The notes under the pieces are model-generated. The model was not told the DNA's origin. It ran no database searches and worked only from the letters and a program-made list of their open reading frames with translations. A DNA stretch of 64,000 nucleotides from an uncultured Parabacteroides sp. (GTDB lineage: Bacteria > Bacteroidota > Bacteroidia > Bacteroidales > Tannerellaceae), in the NCBI GenBank assembly GCA_949296075.1, contig CASFNG010000005.1:62001-126000 (forward strand). Reading direction: 5' to 3'. Made by a program: the position numbers and the translations under genes. This document shows, piece after piece, positions 15,962 to 23,940 of the stretch. Each line of letters begins with the position of its first letter. The stretch's first letter is position 1.

Positions 15962-18900
15962 ATGGCAAAAAGAGCAAAGTCAGTCACTGGGTTGCTATTC
16001 CTCATGGCAGCATCCGCGGGAAGTATGAATGCTGTTGTACCCCCACCTCTATGGTCAACACAGCGTGTTGATCAACAGGTGAGTACCTGCAATGGCGTTG
16101 TAAGGGATGCCTCAGGCGAGGCGATTATTGGCGCATCCGTAATGGTTAAAGGCACGACCAACGGGACGGTCACCGGCATCGATGGTGATTTCGCCTTAAA
16201 CGAAGTGCCCAAAGGCAGCACGCTGGTCATATCCTATGTGGGCTACGTCACCCAAGAAATCAAGTTTGAAGGCCAGCCCATCCAAGTGCTTTTGAAAGAA
16301 GACACGCAGAACCTGGATGAGGTCGTGGTGGTGGGCTACGGTGTTCAGAAAAAAGCGAACCTGACCGGTTCCGTCGCCTCCATTAACGCCGAGGCTTTAG
16401 AGTCGCGTTCCGTGGCCAGTGTCTCTGCGGCGATGGCTGGGCAGATGCCGGGTGTTACCGCTATCCAGACCTCAGGAGCCCCGGGGGCCCAGACAGGATC
16501 TATTACCATCCGTGGTAAGAACTCCATCAATGCGGCAAGTCCGCTGGTCATTGTGGATGGTGTCCCCGGCAGTATGAACAATATTGATCCGCAGGATATT
16601 GAGTCTATTTCCGTGTTGAAAGACGCGGCCTCTTCCGCGATTTATGGTGTGCAGGCGGCTAACGGTGTCATTGTGATTACCACTAAAAAGGGAGAGAAAG
16701 GGCAAAAGGCTCGTGTGAACTATTCGGGTACGGTTTCTTGGGCAAGTCCTACGGCCAAATTGGATTTCTTGGGTTCCGCCGATTATGCGGTCTTGTATAA
16801 TGAGGCTACCTTAAATGAGAATCCTAAAGCCGTGATCCCCTATACGGATGAGGATCTTCAGAAATTCCGTGATGGCTCGGATCCGATCGGTCATCCGGAT
16901 ACCGATTGGTATAGTGAGGTCATGAAGAACAGCGCGATGGAGACCCAGCATAATTTATCCATCAATGGAGGTTCTGAGAATACGACGTATATGGCATCTT
17001 TGGGCTATTTGTATCAAGATGGCCTTTCGAAAGAAAAGAATTACGAGCGTTATAACGGACGTGTCAATATCGATTCAAAAGTAGCCAAATGGGTGAATGT
17101 CGGATTGAACGCTTCCGCGTATCGTGGCTTGAATAATGATGAATACGAGGGTTTCGGCTCTTTGCTGCAATATGCGAACCGTATTTCCCCGACCATCGGT
17201 ATTTATGACGCGAACGGTGACTATATTTATGCGGGTTTGCAGAACCCCGTCGCCCAACAGGGTAAAACCGGTACATACCATCAGCTTGACCAACAGTTGA
17301 ACGCTACGGCTTACGTGAATATCACTCCGATTGACGGTTTAAGCATCAAGGGCGTGTACTCTTTAAGGCATGATTACCGGGATATTCGTAAATTCAAGAA
17401 GCATTGGAGCTATGGGAACTTTGATTCCGGTAAACGCGAGGGCGAGCATAATTACTATAATTGGAATTGGTACACCACCCAGCTGTTGGTGAACTACAAC
17501 AAGACATTCGGGAAGCATTCTATCGGCTTGTTGGCCGGCTATGAGCAGGTGGAGTATAATTATAGATATACGGAAACGAAACGTACCGGTGGCGGAAATG
17601 ATGAATTGGGTGAGTCCTTGAATACGCTCGACGCATCATCCCAGACCAATAAGGATGGAGGTTATGATACCGGTCGGCGCTCTTATTTCGGGCGTATCCA
17701 GTATGATTACGAAAACAGGTATTTATTCGAGGCTAACCTGCGTGCCGATGCGTCGTCGCGTTTCCCGAAGGAAAACCGTTGGGGCGTATTCCCCGCGTTC
17801 TCTGCCGGATGGAGAATCTCGGAGGAGTCTTTCGTGAAAGATAACGCGGATTGGCTGAGTAACCTGAAATTGCGTCTTGGCTGGGGTAGGACCGGTAATG
17901 AGGAGTTGAAGAGTGATGATGTATATCCGGCTGTGGCTACTTATGCTTACGAAAGCTATATGTTTGGCAATACCCGTTATTCCACGGCGTATGAGGCTCG
18001 GTATGTAAACAGTAACCTGAAGTGGGCTACCGTTACCAACTATGAGTTGGGATTGGAAGCCGGTTTCTTGCGGAATAAGGTCGGCTTCGAGCTTTCTTTA
18101 TATAAGAAGAAAACCAACGATATGTTGTTGTATCTGCCCATCCAAGGTGTGATCGGTATGGAGGCTCCCGCCCAGAACGCGGGTAGTGTGCAAAATACCG
18201 GTTTCGACCTGAGCATTTTCCATAATAACCGAATCAATAGGGATTGGAGCTACGCGATTAATTTCAACGTGGCTTATGTGAAAAATGAGATCACGGACAT
18301 GAATGGTACCGAAGGTGTCGATCCGGACAATAGTAAATATTGGCGCTTGGAGGGATACCCTATCGGCTCCTTCTATGGTTATGTGGCTAATGGGTATTTC
18401 AATACCGAGGATGAATTAAAGAACTATCCGAAACGTTTGGGACGTGAGGCGTTGGGTGACATTAAATACGTGGATCGGGATGGAAATGGTAAGATCGACG
18501 CGGCCGACCAGACTGTCATCGGAAAGAACTTCCCGAGTTGGACTGGTGGCTTGAATATCGCAGTCTATTATAAGGACTTCGACTTATCCATGTTATGGCA
18601 GGGCGCGTTCGATGTGGATGCGTACTATACCGGTGAGGCCGCTTATGCGTTCTTTAATAGCGGTAAGGTGTTAAAAAGGCACTTGGATCGTTGGACTCCT
18701 GAGCATCACGACGCAAGTTATCCTCGCCTGACGAGAAGCTCACAGACCAATTTCGTTACTTCTTCGTTCTGGTTGGAGGATGCGTCTTATGTCCGTTTGA
18801 AGAATGTTTCTTTAGGCTATAACCTGCCGAAGAGCTTCTTGGATAAAATAGGTGTTGAAAGGGCGAAAGTATTTGTCTCGGGTGAAAATTTGCTGACCTT

Positions 18901-19003
18901 CTCCGGTTTGGATGGATTGGATCCTGAATCGCCATCCGATACCCGCGGAGCGTTCTATTCTAACGTGAAGAAAATTTCTTTAGGGCTTAAAGTCTCATTT
19001 TAA
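15962..19003 (+). CDS. SusC/RagA-family TonB-dependent outer-membrane transporter
   Basis: A 1,013-residue protein: signal peptide (about 1-25), CarboxypepD-regulatory-like domain (about 42-120, GVVRDASGEAIIGASVMVKG), the TonB-box-like run DEVVVVGYG near 120, plug domain (about 130-250, PLVIVDGVPGSMNNIDPQDI and SISVLKDAASSAIYG) and a long barrel ending KKISLGLKVSF. With the SusD protein encoded next it should import an oligomeric nutrient (glycan or peptide) across the outer membrane using TonB energy. There is no sigma/anti-sigma pair or hybrid two-component gene next to it, and no glycoside hydrolase in the operon, so the substrate cannot be guessed from neighbours. A short upstream frame at 15817 is probably leader. 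Confidence 0.95.
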   Translation: MAKRAKSVTGLLFLMAASAGSMNAVVPPPLWSTQRVDQQVSTCNGVVRDASGEAIIGASVMVKGTTNGTVTGIDGDFALNEVPKGSTLVISYVGYVTQEIKFEGQPIQVLLKEDTQNLDEVVVVGYGVQKKANLTGSVASINAEALESRSVASVSAAMAGQMPGVTAIQTSGAPGAQTGSITIRGKNSINAASPLVIVDGVPGSMNNIDPQDIESISVLKDAASSAIYGVQAANGVIVITTKKGEKGQKARVNYSGTVSWASPTAKLDFLGSADYAVLYNEATLNENPKAVIPYTDEDLQKFRDGSDPIGHPDTDWYSEVMKNSAMETQHNLSINGGSENTTYMASLGYLYQDGLSKEKNYERYNGRVNIDSKVAKWVNVGLNASAYRGLNNDEYEGFGSLLQYANRISPTIGIYDANGDYIYAGLQNPVAQQGKTGTYHQLDQQLNATAYVNITPIDGLSIKGVYSLRHDYRDIRKFKKHWSYGNFDSGKREGEHNYYNWNWYTTQLLVNYNKTFGKHSIGLLAGYEQVEYNYRYTETKRTGGGNDELGESLNTLDASSQTNKDGGYDTGRRSYFGRIQYDYENRYLFEANLRADASSRFPKENRWGVFPAFSAGWRISEESFVKDNADWLSNLKLRLGWGRTGNEELKSDDVYPAVATYAYESYMFGNTRYSTAYEARYVNSNLKWATVTNYELGLEAGFLRNKVGFELSLYKKKTNDMLLYLPIQGVIGMEAPAQNAGSVQNTGFDLSIFHNNRINRDWSYAINFNVAYVKNEITDMNGTEGVDPDNSKYWRLEGYPIGSFYGYVANGYFNTEDELKNYPKRLGREALGDIKYVDRDGNGKIDAADQTVIGKNFPSWTGGLNIAVYYKDFDLSMLWQGAFDVDAYYTGEAAYAFFNSGKVLKRHLDRWTPEHHDASYPRLTRSSQTNFVTSSFWLEDASYVRLKNVSLGYNLPKSFLDKIGVERAKVFVSGENLLTFSGLDGLDPESPSDTRGAFYSNVKKISLGLKVSF

Positions 19004-19019
19004 TACTTACTGACGAAAT

Positions 19020-20648
19020 ATGAAAAAGAACTGTTTATATATCCTTGTCTCAACGGTTTTATTGGGATTTACTTCTTGTGTTGACTTGGATCGCTATCCA
19101 TTGGAAGAGCTCTCTGATGGAAGTTTCTGGAAAACGGCCAATGACGCTGAAATGATTGTCTCGGACTTGTATCGGGGATTGCCGTATTGGGATGTGGATG
19201 ACGATATTAATTCGGATAATGCCGTGCATGGTATCAAATGGGCGGCCGGCAATGTGTCGAAAGGTATCTACGATCCGCAAGATATGTCGTGGAGCGACAA
19301 TTATACAAATATCAGGAAAGCCAATCTGATCTTGAGCAAAATAGATGAGATCCCTGATTATGATCAGGCTGAGAAGGATAAGGTATTAGGGCAAACGTAC
19401 TTCTTCCGGGCTTTCCAATATTTTGAATTAATTCGTACATTTGGCGACGTTCCTTATATCGACAGGCCGTTGGAACTGTCAGATCAGGAGGGAATAACCC
19501 GTACACCGAGGGCTGAGGTCTATACGAAGGTGATGGCGGACTTTGACAAAGCGATTGAGCTGTTGCCTGCTGAATGGCCAGATTCAGATTACGGGCGTGT
19601 GACGAAGGGTGCCGCGATGGCTATGAAAGCGCGTGCGGCTCTGTATTATGGCGACTGGCAGATTGCGGCGGATAACGCGAAGAAGGTCATGGACTCGAAA
19701 CTTTATGAGTTGTACGATAAGGATAATACCGGCAAGTATGAGGAACTCTTTTGGGAGAAGGCCGATGGTTGCAAGGAATTTATCTTGGTAAGGCAGTTTA
19801 AAGAGGCGGAAAACTCTTGGTATCTGATTGGTTGGGAGGCGTTCCCGACCAAAGGTTGGGGAGGAATCAACCCTACCCAGAGCTTGGTGGATGCTTTTGA
19901 GGACATAGAAGGCGCTCCTATCTCTGAATCTAAGATCTATGATGAGAAGAATCCTTTCGCTAACCGCGACCCGCGTTTGGAGGTGGATGTATTGCATGAA
20001 GGGGAGGTGATGTATGGCGAAACCATAAAAGTGGCTCCTCTGAAATCTTGTTATCCCACGGGTATTGCCCAGCATGGTGATGCTACGGCTACCGGATACT
20101 ATCAGCAAAAGTGGTTAGACCCAAGTATTGACCCCAGTTCTACGGGCTGGGATATGGGAAAGGACGCGGTTGTCATACGTTATGCGGAAGTATTGCTTAC
20201 TTACGCTGAGGCAATGAACGAATTGAAAGGGTTAAGCGGCGAGGCGTTCGATGCGGTTAACCAGGTTCGTAAACGTGTGGGTATGCCTCCTCTCCAGAAT
20301 ACAGACGCGAGCCTGCCTACTTATTGTGGTACGCAAGATGCGCTTCGCCAACGTATCCGTAACGAGTGGCGTGTGGAGTTCGCCCTTGAAGGTGGCAAAC
20401 GTCAATGGGATATACGTCGATGGGGCATCGCTAAGGATGTGTTAAACGCTCCATTCTTAGGATTAAAATATAGATTGGTAGAATCTCCTGACGCAAAACC
20501 GGAAGATGGCGGCCAGATCTGTATTCTATATGAGGGGGATAATGTCGTGTTGGCTGGCAGTAAATACCAGGATCATAACTATGTTTATCCGGTTCCTCAA
20601 AAAGAAATCGATTTGAATCCTAATTTGACCCAAAATCCTGGGTATTGA
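19020..20648 (+). CDS. SusD/RagB-family surface lipoprotein
   Basis: A 542-residue lipoprotein with signal peptide and lipobox (LLGFTSC, Cys20), so surface-exposed after export. The SusD helical TPR core is recognisable by GQTYFFRAFQYFELIRTFGDVPYI, RTPRAEVYTKVMADFDKAIELLP and VTKGAAMAMKARAALYYGDW; the C-terminal part has VIRYAEVLLTYAEAMNE and ends YVYPVPQKEIDLNPNLTQNPGY, the classical SusD ending. It forms the lid of the SusC transporter encoded 16 bases upstream and binds the substrate. A strong hairpin follows, after which two further genes continue in the same direction. Confidence 0.95.
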   Translation: MKKNCLYILVSTVLLGFTSCVDLDRYPLEELSDGSFWKTANDAEMIVSDLYRGLPYWDVDDDINSDNAVHGIKWAAGNVSKGIYDPQDMSWSDNYTNIRKANLILSKIDEIPDYDQAEKDKVLGQTYFFRAFQYFELIRTFGDVPYIDRPLELSDQEGITRTPRAEVYTKVMADFDKAIELLPAEWPDSDYGRVTKGAAMAMKARAALYYGDWQIAADNAKKVMDSKLYELYDKDNTGKYEELFWEKADGCKEFILVRQFKEAENSWYLIGWEAFPTKGWGGINPTQSLVDAFEDIEGAPISESKIYDEKNPFANRDPRLEVDVLHEGEVMYGETIKVAPLKSCYPTGIAQHGDATATGYYQQKWLDPSIDPSSTGWDMGKDAVVIRYAEVLLTYAEAMNELKGLSGEAFDAVNQVRKRVGMPPLQNTDASLPTYCGTQDALRQRIRNEWRVEFALEGGKRQWDIRRWGIAKDVLNAPFLGLKYRLVESPDAKPEDGGQICILYEGDNVVLAGSKYQDHNYVYPVPQKEIDLNPNLTQNPGY

Positions 20649-20666
20649 TACGTATTTGATCGCTGG

Positions 20667-20713
20667 AACACGTGAGGGGAATTTGGATAACTAAATGCCC
20701 TCACGTGTTTTTA
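20667..20713 (+). terminator. Terminator or attenuating hairpin after susD
   Basis: ACACGTGAGGG and CCCTCACGTGT are perfect 11-base arms separated by 19 bases and followed by TTTTT. It ends 11 bases before the next ATG, so expression of the two downstream genes may be set by read-through. Confidence 0.75.
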
Positions 20714-20723
20714 ATATATAGAT

Positions 20724-22199
20724 ATGAAGAGGTTGACTTATATCGTGTTGGGGACGTTGTTCCTTCTTTATTTTATTTGTTATCAAGGAGTGTTGTCGCA
20801 TATAGTTGTCTATCACGAGCAACACCATCTTTTTCTTTTCTCAAACCTCTATTTTAGTCAGTGTGTCCAATCTGAAGGCTGGCTGGGGTATCTGACTAAT
20901 TTTGTTATTCAATTCTTTTATATTCATTGTTTAGGGAGTATTATCTTGGCATTCCTGCTTACCGCGGTCTATTGGTTCGTCAACAGAGTCATAAAAATAC
21001 TCCTCGGGCAAGAGGATGTATTTCAGCTATCGCTTATCCCTTCTGCCGTTCTTTTCTTTTATACGATGAGCGTAGACCACTCATTGTCCGTCTTGGTGGG
21101 ATGTTTCCTTCTATTGTTTATGTTATATGTCGTCTTGTCTCTCGTCCGTCATTATAGTTCTGTCTTTCCTCTCGTTAACGTGTCCCGTATCTCGAATAGG
21201 TATGCGCGGGTAGCGCTACCGGTTATCTGTCTTTCTACCTATGCCGGATACGGTTTTTATCATTTCATTCATTCCTATAACCGTAGCGAACGTATGATGC
21301 TAAAAACGGAACAGCTGGTCAAGTCTGGCGAATGGGAGAAGGTGTTGGACTATACCGGGAGATACTTAATGACCGGACGTACGAATCAGCTTATTTCTTA
21401 TTTCCGTCATTTAGCGCTTTATCATACAGGAAAACTCTCTGCTAACTTATTTGATTTTCCACAAACATTAGGAGTTAAAGGCCTGTATTTCCCTTGGGAC
21501 GGTAATAGCCGGGGAAGTGAGTATGGGCATATCCTTTATGAGGATTTGGGATATATCAATGAGGCGCAGCGTTGGGAGTTCGAGGCGATGGTTGTATGGG
21601 GAGAGACAGCGCCTCACCTTATCAACTTGGCACGATATAATATAGTGATTCATCGTCCGTTAGTGGCGCAAAGGTTTATTAATAAGCTCAAGCGATCTCT
21701 TTTTTATCGGGAGGAGGCATCACGACTTGAAGCATGGTTGCGTGAAGGGAAGGTCCCCGGTTTGAGGAATGCGTTGGAAGGGAGAGTGGACACTCCGGCA
21801 CGATTTGCCAATGTCGTGAACATCGGACCGGAATTGCAATATGTGTTGGAATGTGACAGCACGAATAGAATAGCATTTGAGTATCTAATGAGCGACTTGC
21901 TGTTGAGCAATCATGTGGTTCGCTTCGTCAATAATTTGAAATGGATGCCCCTGTTCTCTTATACAGATATGCCACGTATTTATGAAGAGGCTCTTTATAT
22001 TTATAAATTGGGTGTGGACGAAGAAGAGTTCTCAAAGATCGGGATAAGGATAAGTCCGGGAACGGAAAGCCGGTTTAAACGATATTATCAGCTCGTGCAA
22101 AGCAAACAAATGGAAACTTTACGGAAGGAATTTGGAAATACATATTGGTTTTATTTGAACTATATCAGCCCTTATGGAAATAGGGTAATAGCGAACTAA
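20724..22199 (+). CDS. Integral membrane protein with C-terminal helical domain (DUF6057-like)
   Basis: A 491-residue protein. The first ~195 residues hold about six hydrophobic segments, including YIVLGTLFLLYFICY, YIHCLGSIILAFLLTAVYW, LSVLVGCFLLLFMLYVVL and YARVALPVICLSTYAGYGFYHF. The remaining ~300 residues are soluble and helical, resembling short TPR-like units (MLKTEQLVKSGEWEKVLDYTGRY). It looks like the DUF6057 family of Bacteroidota; that name is recalled, not searched. The next gene, 12 bases on, encodes a heme-motif propeller lipoprotein, and the pair sits behind susCD. The soluble part is probably periplasmic, but topology is uncertain. No function is known. Confidence 0.65.
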   Translation: MKRLTYIVLGTLFLLYFICYQGVLSHIVVYHEQHHLFLFSNLYFSQCVQSEGWLGYLTNFVIQFFYIHCLGSIILAFLLTAVYWFVNRVIKILLGQEDVFQLSLIPSAVLFFYTMSVDHSLSVLVGCFLLLFMLYVVLSLVRHYSSVFPLVNVSRISNRYARVALPVICLSTYAGYGFYHFIHSYNRSERMMLKTEQLVKSGEWEKVLDYTGRYLMTGRTNQLISYFRHLALYHTGKLSANLFDFPQTLGVKGLYFPWDGNSRGSEYGHILYEDLGYINEAQRWEFEAMVVWGETAPHLINLARYNIVIHRPLVAQRFINKLKRSLFYREEASRLEAWLREGKVPGLRNALEGRVDTPARFANVVNIGPELQYVLECDSTNRIAFEYLMSDLLLSNHVVRFVNNLKWMPLFSYTDMPRIYEEALYIYKLGVDEEEFSKIGIRISPGTESRFKRYYQLVQSKQMETLRKEFGNTYWFYLNYISPYGNRVIAN

Positions 22200-22211
22200 T
22201 GGAGAGATGAC

Positions 22212-23648
22212 ATGAAAATACAAAATCTGTTTTATTCTATATTAATCGTTATTCAGTTTGGATGTACACATTATCATCAGGCGAAGAGTGGGATCGATCG
22301 GTCGCCTTCGATTTATCCTGATTATACGGATGTGACGTTCCCTGTCAATATCGCGCCTCCTGATTTTAGGATACAGGAGGAGGGGGAGGCTTTCCAGACG
22401 GAAATAGGAGTCGCTGATGGGGCTTGCTACATCCTCATTCAAGATAACGAGCCCATAGTCCGGATACCCGAAAGGAAATGGAAGATGCTGTTAGAGAAAG
22501 CGGCTGGCAAAAGGATCTATTTCAGGATTTCCGCTAAACAACATGGTAAATGGGTGCGTTATTCCGATATTCAAGATAGTATCTCGGTGCATGAGATAGA
22601 TCCCTTTTTGGTGTATCGCCTGCTTTATCCCGGGTATGAGCTTTGGAACGAGATGGGGATCTATCAGCGTGATCTGACAACGTATAGGCAGACGCCTATC
22701 GCGGAAAACAGGAATTTTGGAAAACAGTGTATTAACTGCCATACATTTAACCGGAACTCTCCCGATACGATGATGCTCCATGTTCGAGGGGAACATGGGG
22801 GAACGTTGGTTTATCGGGGAGGGAATATAGAGAAAGTCAATCCCAAACTGGAAGGGAGCAAACGGGGGGCTACTTATCCGGCCTGGCATCCCTCCGGTAA
22901 GTTTATCGCCTTTTCAGCCAATGAGATACAGCAGTTCTTTCATTCTTCGGGGCAAAAGCCCATAGAGGTGTCGGATCTTGCCGCCGATCTAATGCTTTAT
23001 GATGTGCGGACTCATGAGAGTTTTACGGACTCGTTGGTTTGTGGCGATTCGTATATGGAGACGTTCCCGGCTTGGAGCCCGGATGGCAAGATGCTATACT
23101 TTTGCCGGGCAAAAGGGTATCGGCAAGGAATGCCGTTGGATAGTATCCGATATGATTTGTACCGGATACATTTTGATGAGGAACAAGCTAAATTGCATAC
23201 GTTGGAATGTGTATATGAAGCATCCGCCTTGCATAAAAGCGTTTCATTCCCGAGAATCTCGCCGGATGGCAAGTTCCTTGTATTCGCACGGTCCGATTAT
23301 GGCAATTTCTCTATTTGGCATCCGGAGAGTGATTTGTACCTGCTTACCTTGGCTACGGGTGAGGTGCGGAATATTCGGGAAGTGAATAGCGATAATGTGG
23401 AGAGTTATCCTACTTGGTCTTCTTCGGGGAGATGGTTGGTCTTCAGCAGTAAGCGTTTGGATGGCTTATGGGCTCGCCCGTATTTCGCCAGCTTTGATCC
23501 CGAAACTGGATATTTGGGTAAGCCCTTTTTACTCCCTCAAGAAGAGCCGGACTTTTATGATACCTTTACATATACCTACAACCGGCCGGAATTGATCAAG
23601 AAGCCGGTCAAGATTGGCGATGAGATAGTAAAGAGCGCGAATCGTTAA
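22212..23648 (+). CDS. Lipoprotein with a CxxCH heme-c motif and a TolB/PD40-type beta-propeller
   Basis: A 478-residue predicted lipoprotein (signal peptide, lipobox ending at Cys18). Residues 40-165 are a beta-rich domain. A single covalent heme motif CINCH at 173-177 follows. Then come TolB-like propeller blades, seen as YPAWHPSGKFIAFSANE, FPAWSPDGKMLYFCRAK, FPRISPDGKFLVFARSD and YPTWSSSGRWLVFSSKR. The family is known in Bacteroidota but without an assigned role. One heme next to a propeller suggests electron transfer or redox sensing at the envelope, or a structural heme; this is inference. It is the last gene of the susCD-linked block, 12 bases after the membrane protein. Confidence 0.75.
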   Translation: MKIQNLFYSILIVIQFGCTHYHQAKSGIDRSPSIYPDYTDVTFPVNIAPPDFRIQEEGEAFQTEIGVADGACYILIQDNEPIVRIPERKWKMLLEKAAGKRIYFRISAKQHGKWVRYSDIQDSISVHEIDPFLVYRLLYPGYELWNEMGIYQRDLTTYRQTPIAENRNFGKQCINCHTFNRNSPDTMMLHVRGEHGGTLVYRGGNIEKVNPKLEGSKRGATYPAWHPSGKFIAFSANEIQQFFHSSGQKPIEVSDLAADLMLYDVRTHESFTDSLVCGDSYMETFPAWSPDGKMLYFCRAKGYRQGMPLDSIRYDLYRIHFDEEQAKLHTLECVYEASALHKSVSFPRISPDGKFLVFARSDYGNFSIWHPESDLYLLTLATGEVRNIREVNSDNVESYPTWSSSGRWLVFSSKRLDGLWARPYFASFDPETGYLGKPFLLPQEEPDFYDTFTYTYNRPELIKKPVKIGDEIVKSANR

Positions 23649-23721
23649 TCTCTATGGGTCTTCTTGATCATTATGGTGAAAAAACGGGATAAACCCTCTT
23701 TTAGTGTTTCCCTGCCAACTA

Positions 23722-23809
23722 TTAAGAATCACAAGGCGATGATTCCTCAAAAACATCCCGTCCTTTTCGATAAAAGATAGAGGAGATTCTTTTGGGGAGG
23801 CTTGGCGAG
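23722..23809 (+). repeat. Copy B of the ~88-bp dispersed repeat
   Basis: Same orientation and layout as 15621-15706, sharing the TTAAGAA start, the 29-base block with one mismatch and the GGCTTGGCGAG end. It lies in the 292-base gap between the propeller gene and ftsK, which otherwise shows nothing I can name. Confidence 0.7.
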
Positions 23810-23940
23810 GAGTAGGCGCCCGATCCTCCTTGTTGTCAGGGAAGTAGGTAAATCGTCCGGATGATCGGGGCGGGTATGTCCATTTCTCGATAATTCTGCG
23901 TACATTCGCGTAGATAAAACGGATATTGGAGCGATCAGCT

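Noticed and set aside
15817-16071. An 84-codon frame upstream of and overlapping susC
   Set aside because: It lacks any family feature, overlaps the SusC signal peptide in another frame and is best read as leader sequence.
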